A stretch of 64,000 nucleotides of DNA, taken from Lachnospiraceae bacterium EP-SM-12S-S03 (GTDB taxonomy: Bacteria; Bacillota; Clostridia; Lachnospirales; Lachnospiraceae). How positions within the stretch are numbered: the first letter of the stretch is position 1; every line of letters begins with the position of its first letter. The notes under the pieces were generated by a model. That model ran no database searches and had not been told where the DNA came from. It saw only the letters and a program-made list of their open reading frames with translations. Shown here piece after piece: positions 27,162 through 36,067 of this stretch. The stretch covers positions 1 to 64,000 of the forward strand of contig JAJBSL010000008.1 of assembly GCA_020540725.1 (NCBI GenBank). The letters run 5' to 3'. Made by a program: the position numbers and the translations under genes.

Positions 27162-27686
27162 ATGAAGAGAAAACTTACAGAGTTTGTGATCATTATCATA
27201 TGTTTCCTTTTGGAAACTACGATTTTCCGATATCTTTCCATCGCCTCCGTTACCCCTAATTTATTAGTTGTGGTCACTTCCTCATTTGGATTTATGTGTG
27301 GAAAAAAAGAAGGACTATTTGTAGGATTCTTATCGGGTCTTATTACAGATATATTCTTCGGGATTGGAAATATGATTGGATTTTATGCGCTTATTTATGC
27401 TTTGATCGGATATGGCAACGGGATGTTCCGGAAACTTTACTATGACGAAGATATCAAACTACCGCTTCTTTTAATTGCAGGAAGCGAATTTCTATATGGT
27501 ATCATTATCTACATCACAATGTTTATGATGCGGAACCGCTTTGATTTTGTATATTATCTGAAATACATCATTATGCCGGAACTCATGTATACCATTTTAA
27601 TTACACTTGGATTATACCAAATTATTTTACACATTAACCGACGACTTGAGGATAAAGAAAAAAGGAGTGCAAGTAAATTTGTTTAA
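27162..27686 (+). CDS. mreD: Rod shape-determining protein MreD
   Basis: 174 residues with five or six predicted membrane helices and the short polar loop FMCGKKEGLFVGFLSGLITD characteristic of MreD. Integral membrane partner of MreC. AAGGAAAGG precedes the ATG. The stop lies inside the next gene, which starts 8 bases earlier. Confidence 0.88.
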   Translation: MKRKLTEFVIIIICFLLETTIFRYLSIASVTPNLLVVVTSSFGFMCGKKEGLFVGFLSGLITDIFFGIGNMIGFYALIYALIGYGNGMFRKLYYDEDIKLPLLLIAGSEFLYGIIIYITMFMMRNRFDFVYYLKYIIMPELMYTILITLGLYQIILHINRRLEDKEKRSASKFV

Positions 27687-30549
27687 TCGTATAAAGACAA
27701 AATTAAAAGAACTGGGAAAATCCAGACTAGCCGTTACAATTGTGGCTTTTTGCCTTATGTTTGCGATTCTCATCCAACGCTGTTTCAGCCTGCAGATTCT
27801 GCATGGACAGGAATATTTGGATAACTATAAATTGCAGATTGAAAAAACAAGAGAAGTAGAAGGAACCCGCGGTGTTATTTATGACAGAAACGGAAATGTC
27901 CTTGCAGAAAACAGACTGGCTTATACGGTTACGATTGAAGATAACGGAACTTATGAAACTACGAAAGAGAAGAATAAAGAATTAAACAGCACGATCGCAA
28001 AAGTCATTGATATCATTGAAAAAAATGGAGATTCTGTAATTAATGATTTCGGAATTGTTTTAGATTCCAATGATCAGTATACTTTCGTTGCGCAAAGTGA
28101 CACTGCAAGACTTCGTTTTATAGCGGACGTCTATGGACAGGCTTCTACAAAAAAGCTTACCGATGCTCAAAAAAATGCATCTGCGACAGACATTATCACT
28201 TATCTTTGTGAAGACAAAACATACGGTTATGGAATCAATCAAAACAAACTTTCAAAGGAAGAAGTATTAAAACTTGTGAATGTTCGTTATGCAATGAGCC
28301 TGAACAGTTTTCAAAAATACATACCGACAACGATTGCTTCTGATGTAAAAAATGAGACAGTTGCAGGTATTATGGAAAATCTGGACGGATTGCAGGGAAT
28401 TTCAGTTTCTGAAGAATCTCTCCGATATTATCCGGATAGTAAATATTTTTCGTCCATTTTGGGATATACAGGAAAAATTTCTCAAAGCGAGTACGAAGAG
28501 TATACAGAAGATGGGAAAAAATACTCTAAGACAGATATTGTAGGAAAAGCGGGACTAGAAAAGTCCATGGATACAGTGCTCAAAGGGAAAAACGGGAAGG
28601 AAACATTGTATGTAAATAATGTCGGAAAAATTATTGAAGAAGAGCAGACAAGCGCACCTTCCGCAGGTAATAATCTGTATCTTACCATTGATAAGAATTT
28701 GCAGATTGCCACATACAAAATACTGGAGGAACAACTGGCAGGAATTGTCGTTTCTAATATGCGAAATGTCATGAATTTTGAAAAGACAGCAGGTTCTGAC
28801 AATGTTACTGTAATTCCTTTTGATGATGTGTTGAATGCATTCTTTTCAAACAGTATTTTAGACTTAAAGCACTTTGCAGAAGAAGATGCAAAAGAAACCG
28901 AAAAATCCGTATATAATAAATTCCTTGAGCGAAAGGAAAATGTGTCAGCAAAAATCATAGACGAGCTAACCTCTTCCAACGCAAAAGCGTATAAGGATCT
29001 TTCTTCCGAAATGCAGGCGTATATGAGTTTTATTGCCAATGACGTTCTGTTGAATGGCACAAAGATACTTGTAAAAGATAAAATAGATACTGAGGACAAG
29101 ACATACAAAGCATGGAAAGAAGAAGACTCCATTAGTTTAAGCGCTTATCTGCAGTATGCAATTTCAAAAAACTGGGTAGATACCTCAAAGTTAAGCGACT
29201 ACATTTCCACGGAAGGGAATTACTCAGATTCAAATGAGGTATATGAAGGACTGATTAGTTATCTTCAGGAATATTTAAAATCGAATCTGGCATTTGATAA
29301 ACTGATATACAAATATATGATAAAAGACAGTACGATTACCGGCCGTGAAGTGTGTCTTATGCTTTACGAACAAGAGGTACTCAAATACGATGAAAAGCAG
29401 TATAATGCAGTAAAATCTGGGAAAACAGGAGCTTATGATTTTATACGTGGGAAAATTCAGTCTCTCGAAATTACTCCTGGTCAGCTCGGATTAGAGCCTT
29501 GTACCGCCTCCGCAGTTGTCACAGATGTCAATACCGGTGCGGTACTGGCATGCGTTTCCTATCCGGGATACGATAACAACAGACTTGCAAACACAATGGA
29601 CTCTGCTTATTACAGTCAGCTTGTGACTTCTTCATCCAGACCTCTTTATAATAACGCAACGCAAGAGACGACAGCACCGGGTTCTACTTACAAAATGCTT
29701 TCTGCAGTTGCCGGTCTGACAGAAGGGGCAATCAACGAAAGCACATTGTTTACATGTACCGGCCGGTTTACAAAGATTGAACCGGGACCAAAATGTTGGA
29801 TTTATCCGGGACAGCACGGAAGTCTGAATGTAGTTGGTGCAATTCAGCACTCATGTAACGTATTTTTTAGTGAGATGGCATACAAACTTGGGAAAGACAG
29901 CAATGGAAAATTCTCCAATGAAAAAGGACTTGAAACTTTAACAAAATATGCGGAAATGTTTGGTTTAAACGAGAAATCAGGCTTAGAAATTCCGGAATCA
30001 GAACCTACCATTTCCACAGAAGATGCTGTCCGTTCTTCTTTCGGTCAGGGTACCAATAACTATACAGTAAGCCAACTTGCGAAATACGTAACTACCGTGG
30101 CAAATAAGGGAACTCTTTATGATCTGACACTTTTGAATAAAATTGAAACAGTGGATGGAGAGCTTGTAAAAGCCTATGATCCGAAATTTAAATCCGAACT
30201 TTCAGATGTTTCAGACCAGACATGGAATCTTGTTCACCAAGGTATGAAAAATATGGTTAAAAACAGCGCTGTTTTCCGTCCGCTTAGACAGAAGAACTTT
30301 AGTATGTCTGGTAAGACAGGAACGGCACAGCAGAGTACACTGCATCCAAACCATGCTTTATTTACCGGGTTCGCACCAAGTGAAAATCCGGAAATAGCTT
30401 TATCTGTTCGTATTGCGAATGGAGCAAAATCCGCATTTGCTTCCGAAATCGGACGGGATATAGTAAGATATTACTTCCAGCTTGCAGATGAATCAGAAAT
30501 TATTCATAATCAGGCATCCAGTGTTACTTCAGAAACAATAGGTGATTAA
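27679..30549 (+). CDS. Penicillin-binding protein 2 (class B D,D-transpeptidase) with large insertion
   Basis: 956 residues, much longer than typical PBP2 (about 630-720). Signal anchor at about 15-35, dimerization domain with GTRGVIYDRNGNVLAENRLA, then a transpeptidase domain with active serine in APGSTYKML, the SxN motif SCN and KTGTAQ. About 240 residues inserted between the start of the transpeptidase domain (near 28740) and 29480 explain the length. The TTG start at 27679 follows AAAGGAG and overlaps the mreD stop; an earlier TTG at 27607 has no ribosome site. Elongation partner of MreBCD and the FtsW/RodA protein downstream. Confidence 0.93.
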   Translation: MFNRIKTKLKELGKSRLAVTIVAFCLMFAILIQRCFSLQILHGQEYLDNYKLQIEKTREVEGTRGVIYDRNGNVLAENRLAYTVTIEDNGTYETTKEKNKELNSTIAKVIDIIEKNGDSVINDFGIVLDSNDQYTFVAQSDTARLRFIADVYGQASTKKLTDAQKNASATDIITYLCEDKTYGYGINQNKLSKEEVLKLVNVRYAMSLNSFQKYIPTTIASDVKNETVAGIMENLDGLQGISVSEESLRYYPDSKYFSSILGYTGKISQSEYEEYTEDGKKYSKTDIVGKAGLEKSMDTVLKGKNGKETLYVNNVGKIIEEEQTSAPSAGNNLYLTIDKNLQIATYKILEEQLAGIVVSNMRNVMNFEKTAGSDNVTVIPFDDVLNAFFSNSILDLKHFAEEDAKETEKSVYNKFLERKENVSAKIIDELTSSNAKAYKDLSSEMQAYMSFIANDVLLNGTKILVKDKIDTEDKTYKAWKEEDSISLSAYLQYAISKNWVDTSKLSDYISTEGNYSDSNEVYEGLISYLQEYLKSNLAFDKLIYKYMIKDSTITGREVCLMLYEQEVLKYDEKQYNAVKSGKTGAYDFIRGKIQSLEITPGQLGLEPCTASAVVTDVNTGAVLACVSYPGYDNNRLANTMDSAYYSQLVTSSSRPLYNNATQETTAPGSTYKMLSAVAGLTEGAINESTLFTCTGRFTKIEPGPKCWIYPGQHGSLNVVGAIQHSCNVFFSEMAYKLGKDSNGKFSNEKGLETLTKYAEMFGLNEKSGLEIPESEPTISTEDAVRSSFGQGTNNYTVSQLAKYVTTVANKGTLYDLTLLNKIETVDGELVKAYDPKFKSELSDVSDQTWNLVHQGMKNMVKNSAVFRPLRQKNFSMSGKTGTAQQSTLHPNHALFTGFAPSENPEIALSVRIANGAKSAFASEIGRDIVRYYFQLADESEIIHNQASSVTSETIGD

Positions 30550-30571
30550 ACCGGAGAGGGTGAGAAAGTGC

Positions 30572-31219
30572 ATGAATCGTTATGTAACGGTGAAAAGCAA
30601 TAAGTACGGCCTCATTTTCTATCTCAAACCGGATGTAGCTTTTGAAACGCTGCGTCGGGAAATTGAAAAAACATTCAAGGGTACAGCGGGATTTTTTGGA
30701 AAAAGCAGACTTGCGGTATCCTTTGAAGGCCGTATTCTCACAAAAGATCAAGAACAGCAATTGATTGAGACCATATCGGAGAGCGCTCAGATAGAAATTG
30801 TATGTATAATAGACAATGATGAAAAAAGAGAAAAGATGTACAAAAGAGCAGTGGAAGATGTTTTGGAAGATGCTTCTAAAAAAGATGGTATTTTCTGCAG
30901 GGGCACACTTCATAAGAATGAAGTGTTGGAATCTGAGAAAAGCATTGTGATTCTTGGTGATGTGGAAAAGGGAGCAACTGTAGCAGCAAAAGGTAATATC
31001 ATTGTTTTGGGACGTCTTCTCGGAAAAGCATACGCAGGGATGGGAGGATTTGCGGATGCCTTTATTCTATCCTTGTCCATGCAGCCACAAAAGATTAGAA
31101 TCGGAAATGTAAAGGTACGAATTGACAAAGCATTTCAAAATGAAAATATGTCTATAACGCCACAAATTGCCATTGCAGTAAGGGACAAACTTCATATCAT
31201 CCCTTTTGCAAATGTGTAA
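30572..31219 (+). CDS. minC: Septum site-determining protein MinC
   Basis: 215 residues. The C-terminal beta-helical MinC domain (GTLHKNEVLESEKSIVILGD, then GNIIVLGRLLGKAYAG) is clear; the N-terminal FtsZ-inhibiting domain is divergent. With MinD it blocks FtsZ assembly away from midcell. The start at 30572 follows GAGAGGGTGAG; the frame is open from 30542 but that part contains the ribosome site. Confidence 0.92.
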   Translation: MNRYVTVKSNKYGLIFYLKPDVAFETLRREIEKTFKGTAGFFGKSRLAVSFEGRILTKDQEQQLIETISESAQIEIVCIIDNDEKREKMYKRAVEDVLEDASKKDGIFCRGTLHKNEVLESEKSIVILGDVEKGATVAAKGNIIVLGRLLGKAYAGMGGFADAFILSLSMQPQKIRIGNVKVRIDKAFQNENMSITPQIAIAVRDKLHIIPFANV

Positions 31220-31243
31220 GCAAGCATACAGGAGGAATTAAAC

Positions 31244-32035
31244 ATGGGCGAAATTATTGTAATAACATCTGGAAAAGGTGGAGTCGGGAAAACGACTACC
31301 ACCGCCAATATCGGGGTAGGGCTTGCCCGCCTTGGGAAAAGAGTTGTGGTAATAGATACGGATCTCGGGCTTAGAAATCTGGATGTGGTTATGGGACTTG
31401 AAAATCGAATTGTCTATAATCTTGTAGACGTCATTGCAGGGAACTGTCGTATGAAACAGGCACTTATCAAAGATAAACGGTATGACGATTTGTTTCTTCT
31501 TCCGTCTGCACAGACGAAAGATAAAACTTCTGTTTCACCAGAACAGATGAAAAAGCTGACTTCTGAGCTTAGCGAAAGCTTTGACTACGTTCTTCTTGAC
31601 TGCCCGGCAGGGATTGAACAAGGATTCCGAAATGCTATTGCAGGAGCAGATAGAGCTCTTGTTGTAACAACACCTGAGGTATCTGCAATTCGAGATGCAG
31701 ATCGGATTATCGGTCTGTTAGATGAATATAAGATTGGGAAAAAGGAACTGATTATCAATCGGATTCGTATGGATATGGTAAAGCGAGGAGATATGATGTC
31801 AGTAGAGGATGTAACGGAAATTCTTGCAATTCCACTTATCGGTGCAATTACAGATGATGAGCAGATCGTTGTCTGTACCAATCAAGGAGAAGCAGTAGTG
31901 GGGCAGGAAACTTTATCGGGACGGGCTTATGAGAATATTTGCCGACGCATAACGGGAGAAGAGGTGCCATTTTTAAATCTTGAACAGAATCAAACCCTTT
32001 TTGCAAAGTTTACTTCTCTTTTCAGAAAGAATTAG
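31244..32035 (+). CDS. minD: Septum site-determining ATPase MinD
   Basis: 263 residues with the deviant Walker A SGKGGVGKTTTTANIGVGLA, switch motif LLDCPAGIEQGF and a C-terminal amphipathic membrane-targeting helix (FAKFTSLFRKN). It recruits MinC to the membrane and is released by MinE. AGGAGG precedes the start. Confidence 0.96.
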   Translation: MGEIIVITSGKGGVGKTTTTANIGVGLARLGKRVVVIDTDLGLRNLDVVMGLENRIVYNLVDVIAGNCRMKQALIKDKRYDDLFLLPSAQTKDKTSVSPEQMKKLTSELSESFDYVLLDCPAGIEQGFRNAIAGADRALVVTTPEVSAIRDADRIIGLLDEYKIGKKELIINRIRMDMVKRGDMMSVEDVTEILAIPLIGAITDDEQIVVCTNQGEAVVGQETLSGRAYENICRRITGEEVPFLNLEQNQTLFAKFTSLFRKN

Positions 32036-32044
32036 GTGATCGCT

Positions 32045-32278
32045 ATGAGAAATATATTTCTGACAACAGACAAAAAATCTTCTGTTTCCATCGCTAAAGA
32101 GCGGTTAAAACTTCTTTTGGTTTCTGATCGTGCCAACTGTACGCCGGACACATTTGAGAAGTTGAGAGATGAACTATATTTAACAGTTTCAAAGTACATA
32201 GAAGTTGCTCCTGAATCGTTTGATGTGGATATATCGCAATCGAAAATTTTTATTAAACTGTCAGGAGAATGTCATTAA
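32045..32278 (+). CDS. minE: Cell division topological specificity factor MinE
   Basis: 77 residues. The MinD-binding N-terminal part (KKSSVSIAKERLKLLLVSDR) and the C-terminal dimerization half (DVDISQSKIFIKL) are both present. The start at 32045 uses AGGTG; an in-frame GTG at 32036 overlaps the site. MinE together with MinCD predicts an oscillating system, unlike the DivIVA-MinJ type. Confidence 0.92.
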   Translation: MRNIFLTTDKKSSVSIAKERLKLLLVSDRANCTPDTFEKLRDELYLTVSKYIEVAPESFDVDISQSKIFIKLSGECH

Positions 32279-32295
32279 CAACCGGAGGATAAAAC

Positions 32296-33411
32296 GTGAA
32301 ATTTAAGAAAAACTATCAACTGAAAAACTTCAGATTTCCATTGGTGATACTTGTGCTTGCCCTTTCTTTTATCGGCATCCTTGTTGTTGGAAGTGCAAAA
32401 GAAAGTCTGCAGGAAAGACAGATTTTCGGTGTCGTACTTGGAGTTGCCGCTATGCTTGTTGTTGCAATATTTGACTATAATTGGATACTAAACTTATATT
32501 GGCTGATGTATATAGTCAATGTAATCCTTCTTATCCTTGTCAAACTTGTGGGCGTCGAAGCAAATGGAGCGCAAAGATGGCTTAATCTTGGCTTCACAAC
32601 ACTGCAGCCTTCCGATCTGACAAAAATCTTTATGATTTTGTTTTTTGCAAAATTTTTGATGAAGCATGAGGACGATATTAATACGCCAAAAACAATTATA
32701 AAATCTGTATTACTTATTCTTCCGTCCCTTGTATTAATCGTAACGCAGCCGAATCTTTCCAATACCATCTGTATTTCCGTATTGTTTTGCATACTGATGT
32801 TTTTGGGTGGATTGAGTTATAAATTCATACGGAACACACTTTTGATCGTAATTCCACTTGTTGGTATTCTGCTTTTTATTGCGGTTCAGCCGAATCAGCC
32901 TTTTTTTAAAGATTACCAACAGAAGCGTATCCTTTCCTGGCTTGAGCCGGATAAATATGCAGACGCAGAGGCACAGCAGCAAATTAATTCTTTGATGGCA
33001 ATTGGTTCCGGGCAGGCCACCGGAAAAGGACTGAATAACACAGGCGCCACTTCCGTAAAAAATGGAAATTGGATTCCAGAGCCACAGACAGACTTTATTT
33101 TTGCAATTATTGGTGAAGAATTAGGATTTGTGGGTTGTTGTATCGTCATAATTTTGTTATTATTAATTGTGATACAATGTATTCTTATAGGTATGCGGGC
33201 ACAGAATCTTGCAGGTCAGATTATCTGCGGAGGTGTAGCCGCACTGATAGCAATTCAAAGTTTTATTAACATCAGTGTGGCAACAAGAATTTTCCCGAAT
33301 ACCGGAATTCCATTACCTTTTGTAAGTTATGGATTGACTTCCCTTGTCAGTTTCTTCATAGGTATTGGGTTCGTATTAAATGTTGGATTACAGCCGAAAA
33401 AATATAAATAA
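32296..33411 (+). CDS. FtsW/RodA/SpoVE (SEDS) peptidoglycan polymerase
   Basis: 371 residues, about ten membrane segments, with SEDS motifs GAQRWLNLGFTTLQPSDLTKI and the C-terminal FPNTGIPLPFVSYGLTSL. SEDS proteins polymerise glycan strands with a class B PBP; the location after mreBCD-PBP2 and min favours RodA, but sequence alone does not separate RodA from FtsW. The start is GTG after GGAGG. Confidence 0.9.
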   Translation: MKFKKNYQLKNFRFPLVILVLALSFIGILVVGSAKESLQERQIFGVVLGVAAMLVVAIFDYNWILNLYWLMYIVNVILLILVKLVGVEANGAQRWLNLGFTTLQPSDLTKIFMILFFAKFLMKHEDDINTPKTIIKSVLLILPSLVLIVTQPNLSNTICISVLFCILMFLGGLSYKFIRNTLLIVIPLVGILLFIAVQPNQPFFKDYQQKRILSWLEPDKYADAEAQQQINSLMAIGSGQATGKGLNNTGATSVKNGNWIPEPQTDFIFAIIGEELGFVGCCIVIILLLLIVIQCILIGMRAQNLAGQIICGGVAALIAIQSFINISVATRIFPNTGIPLPFVSYGLTSLVSFFIGIGFVLNVGLQPKKYK

Positions 33412-33426
33412 GGAGTTGAGTTACAG

Positions 33427-33822
33427 ATGAATATTGGTTTAATCGCACATGATGCCAAAAAAACTTTGATGCAGAATTTCTGTATTGCTTATCGTGGTAT
33501 TTTAAGCAGACATAATCTGTATGCAACAGGAACAACCGGACGTCTTGTTGAAGACGTGACAAATTTAAATATTATGAAATATCTTGCAGGACCACTTGGA
33601 GGCATGCAGCAACTCGGAGCACAGATTGCACAAAATGATATTGATGCATTGATTTTCTTACGTGATCCGATGAATGTAAAGCCACACGAACCGGATGTAA
33701 ATGATGTTGTACGTCTTTGCGATATGCATAACATTCCGATTGCAACGAATGTTGCTACTGCAGAGATTCTTATATTAGCAATTGATAGGGGAGACTTAGA
33801 CTGGCGTGAAATGTATCGTTAA
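33427..33822 (+). CDS. mgsA: Methylglyoxal synthase
   Basis: 131 residues. Signature LIAHDAKKTLMQNF and active-site region TGTTGRLVED with GPLGGMQQLGAQIAQ; the catalytic aspartate is in FLRDPMNVKPHEPD. It converts dihydroxyacetone phosphate to methylglyoxal and phosphate, bypassing lower glycolysis under phosphate limitation. AAGGAG precedes the ATG. It overlaps the next open frame. Confidence 0.95.
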   Translation: MNIGLIAHDAKKTLMQNFCIAYRGILSRHNLYATGTTGRLVEDVTNLNIMKYLAGPLGGMQQLGAQIAQNDIDALIFLRDPMNVKPHEPDVNDVVRLCDMHNIPIATNVATAEILILAIDRGDLDWREMYR

Positions 33823-34774
33823 ACATATGAAACTTCTTTCCTGTATGTTGGTGTTCAGTTTGATTTTGAGCGGATGTACCGTATCTGGAGCATCCGTAAC
33901 CGACTATGAAACGGGAGATTATAAAAAAACAGCATATAAGGCGGACGGATATTCTGCTTCTTTATGCGTTGCAACAGATGACGTGAATCAAAGTTCTGTG
34001 GACATGGATTCCGGACTTCATGCAGCCGGGCTTTTTGATGTGACAAATAAAGAGGTTCTTTATGCATCCAACATTCATAAGAAACTTTATCCGGCAAGTA
34101 CAACGAAGATTCTTACCGCATTGATTGCTTTAAAATATGGAAATCTTTCTGACACAATCACCATTTCCAAAAATGCAACGGTATTTCCTTCCGGAGCTTC
34201 TTTGGCTCACTTAAAAGAAGGAGATCAGATTACATTAGAAGAACTGTTATACGGACTTTTACTTCCATCCGGTAATGATGCAGCGGTTGCCATTGCGGAG
34301 TATATTTCCGGAAGTGTAGAAGAGTTTGCGAAACTCATGAACAGTGAAGCATACGGATTAGGTGCAACCAATAGTCATTTTGTAAATCCTCACGGTCTCC
34401 ATGATGATGATCATTACACGACAGCTTATGATTTGTACCTTATTTTTAATGAGTGTCTGAAGCAGGAACAATTTGTAAAAGTAATTTCAGAAAAATCGCA
34501 TACTGGAGAAATCAAAGGAAAAGACGGTTCTGTTAGAACGGAAAAGTGGGAGAACACAAGCCTTTATATGACTGGTGAAGCTGAAAAACCAACAACGGTA
34601 GAATATCTTGGCGGTAAAACAGGGAATACAGACGAGGCAAAGAGATGTTTGATTGCTTATACAAAAGATACAAAAAATAATTATTATATTTCTATCGTAA
34701 TGGGAGCAAATGGGAAACCTCTTTTATATGAGAATATGAACGAACTTCTCAACCATGCAATTACGGAAAATTAA
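33806..34774 (+). CDS. Serine-type D-Ala-D-Ala carboxypeptidase (DacA/DacF family lipoprotein)
   Basis: About 322 residues. It starts with a lipoprotein signal ending LILSGC, so it is probably anchored outside the cell. Active-site motifs are SxxK in YPASTTKIL, SGN in LPSGNDAAVA and KTG in GGKTGNTDEAK. It trims the terminal D-alanine of peptidoglycan pentapeptides. The start is uncertain: the GTG at 33806, overlapping mgsA, has AGGGGAG 12 bases upstream, while the ATG at 33827 has no ribosome site but gives the same signal peptide. A bidirectional terminator follows. Confidence 0.88.
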   Translation: MKCIVKHMKLLSCMLVFSLILSGCTVSGASVTDYETGDYKKTAYKADGYSASLCVATDDVNQSSVDMDSGLHAAGLFDVTNKEVLYASNIHKKLYPASTTKILTALIALKYGNLSDTITISKNATVFPSGASLAHLKEGDQITLEELLYGLLLPSGNDAAVAIAEYISGSVEEFAKLMNSEAYGLGATNSHFVNPHGLHDDDHYTTAYDLYLIFNECLKQEQFVKVISEKSHTGEIKGKDGSVRTEKWENTSLYMTGEAEKPTTVEYLGGKTGNTDEAKRCLIAYTKDTKNNYYISIVMGANGKPLLYENMNELLNHAITEN

Positions 34775-34784
34775 TACATACAAA

Positions 34785-34820
34785 GAAAAGGGGAGTCTTC
34801 CGATGAGGACACCCCTTTTC
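34785..34820. terminator. Bidirectional terminator between convergent genes
   Basis: GAAAAGGGG (34785-34793) pairs with CCCCTTTTC (34812-34820), with further pairing inside. A-run on one side and T-run on the other serve both the carboxypeptidase and the DUF378 gene. Confidence 0.75.
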
Positions 34821-34828
34821 ACATAAGC

Positions 34829-35035
34829 TTAACTGCGTGATAGATCTCCGATACGTCCATAAAGACTAATGAGATACAAGCCGCAAAGACCAATAATTGC
34901 ATAGATTGCCCGAGATAGAAAGGACAAATTTCCGAATAAAAATGCAACGAGATCAAATTTAAAGATTCCTACAAGAAGCCAGTTTATGGCTCCCACAACT
35001 ACAAGTGTAAGAGCTGTATTATCAAACCATTTCAT
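34829..35035 (-). CDS. DUF378 small membrane protein
   Basis: 68 residues with two membrane helices (about 8-28 and 41-60) and the family core TLVVVGAINWLLVGIFKFDL. Function unknown. The start at 35035 follows AGGAGG; the frame is open to 35107 but without a ribosome site. It is divergent from the radical SAM gene, with about 70 bases between. Confidence 0.82.
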   Translation of the reverse strand: MKWFDNTALTLVVVGAINWLLVGIFKFDLVAFLFGNLSFLSRAIYAIIGLCGLYLISLYGRIGDLSRS

Positions 35036-35107
35036 ACAAAATCCTCCTTTTTTGGTATAGATATAGTATCTGCCTGAGGATGAGGAATTATACATAGAGA
35101 GGTCCAT

Positions 35108-36052
35108 ATGAAAGAAAAATTAGTTTACAATAAATTTTCTGATTATTTAAAAATAAAATACGGAGAAAAAGTGTATAAACTGCCGGTGAACCTTCCAATC
35201 ACATGTCCGAACCGTATGAATGGAAGCGGTTGTTCTTTTTGCGCAGAGGTGGGGACAGGATTTGAAGCCATGTCTTCTTCTGCCAAAGTTAAGGAACAGC
35301 TTACTAGCACAAAAAGGAAGATTTCAGAAAAATATCATGCACGGAAATTCATTGCATATTTTCAAAACTATACGAACACGTTTATGCCATTGGAACAATT
35401 CAAAAGTTATATTTGGGAAGCCGCAGAAACGGAAGATATTGTAGAAATTTCCATATCCACACGACCGGATTGTATTCGGGAGGATTATTTAACATTTTTG
35501 AAAGAAGTAGAAGAAAAAACGAATATTCAGATGAATGTAGAACTTGGACTTCAGACTGTCAATTATCATACACTTGATTTTATTTCCAGAGGCCATGGCC
35601 TTGCAGAATTCATCGATGCAGTGACTATGATTAAAAAATATGACTTTTCCATTTGTACCCATATGATATTAAATCTTCCGGGGGATACAATCCGGGACAG
35701 CATTGAAGGATCCAAAATACTTTCTGCCCTACATATTGATATTGTAAAACTACATTCCTTATATATTCCTAAAAATACAAGGTTGTCCAAAGCGTATGAA
35801 GATGGTACAATAACGTTATGCTCAAAAGAAGAATATATTCGGCGTCTGGCTGCGTTTCTTGAGCATTTGTCACCGGATATTGTTGTCGAACGGCTTTTCA
35901 GCCGTATTCCGGAAAAAGACGCCGTATTTTCCAACTGGGGTACAAGCTGGTGGAAACTTCAAGATGAATTTCTTCAGTTCATGAATGAAAAAGGAATCTA
36001 TCAAGGACAAAAATATAATTATTTGAATGGTTCCGCATTGAACAGATTATAG
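35108..36052 (+). CDS. Radical SAM protein, TIGR01212/YhcC family
   Basis: 314 residues. The cluster cysteines lie in ITCPNRMNGSGCSFC (spacing CX7CX2C typical of this family), and VELGLQTVNYHTLDFISRGH matches Elp3-like radical SAM proteins. The reaction is unknown. GAGAGGT lies before the ATG. It is followed after 15 bases by the HlyD-like gene. Confidence 0.85.
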   Translation: MKEKLVYNKFSDYLKIKYGEKVYKLPVNLPITCPNRMNGSGCSFCAEVGTGFEAMSSSAKVKEQLTSTKRKISEKYHARKFIAYFQNYTNTFMPLEQFKSYIWEAAETEDIVEISISTRPDCIREDYLTFLKEVEEKTNIQMNVELGLQTVNYHTLDFISRGHGLAEFIDAVTMIKKYDFSICTHMILNLPGDTIRDSIEGSKILSALHIDIVKLHSLYIPKNTRLSKAYEDGTITLCSKEEYIRRLAAFLEHLSPDIVVERLFSRIPEKDAVFSNWGTSWWKLQDEFLQFMNEKGIYQGQKYNYLNGSALNRL

Positions 36053-36067
36053 CAGGAGGCTTTTATT

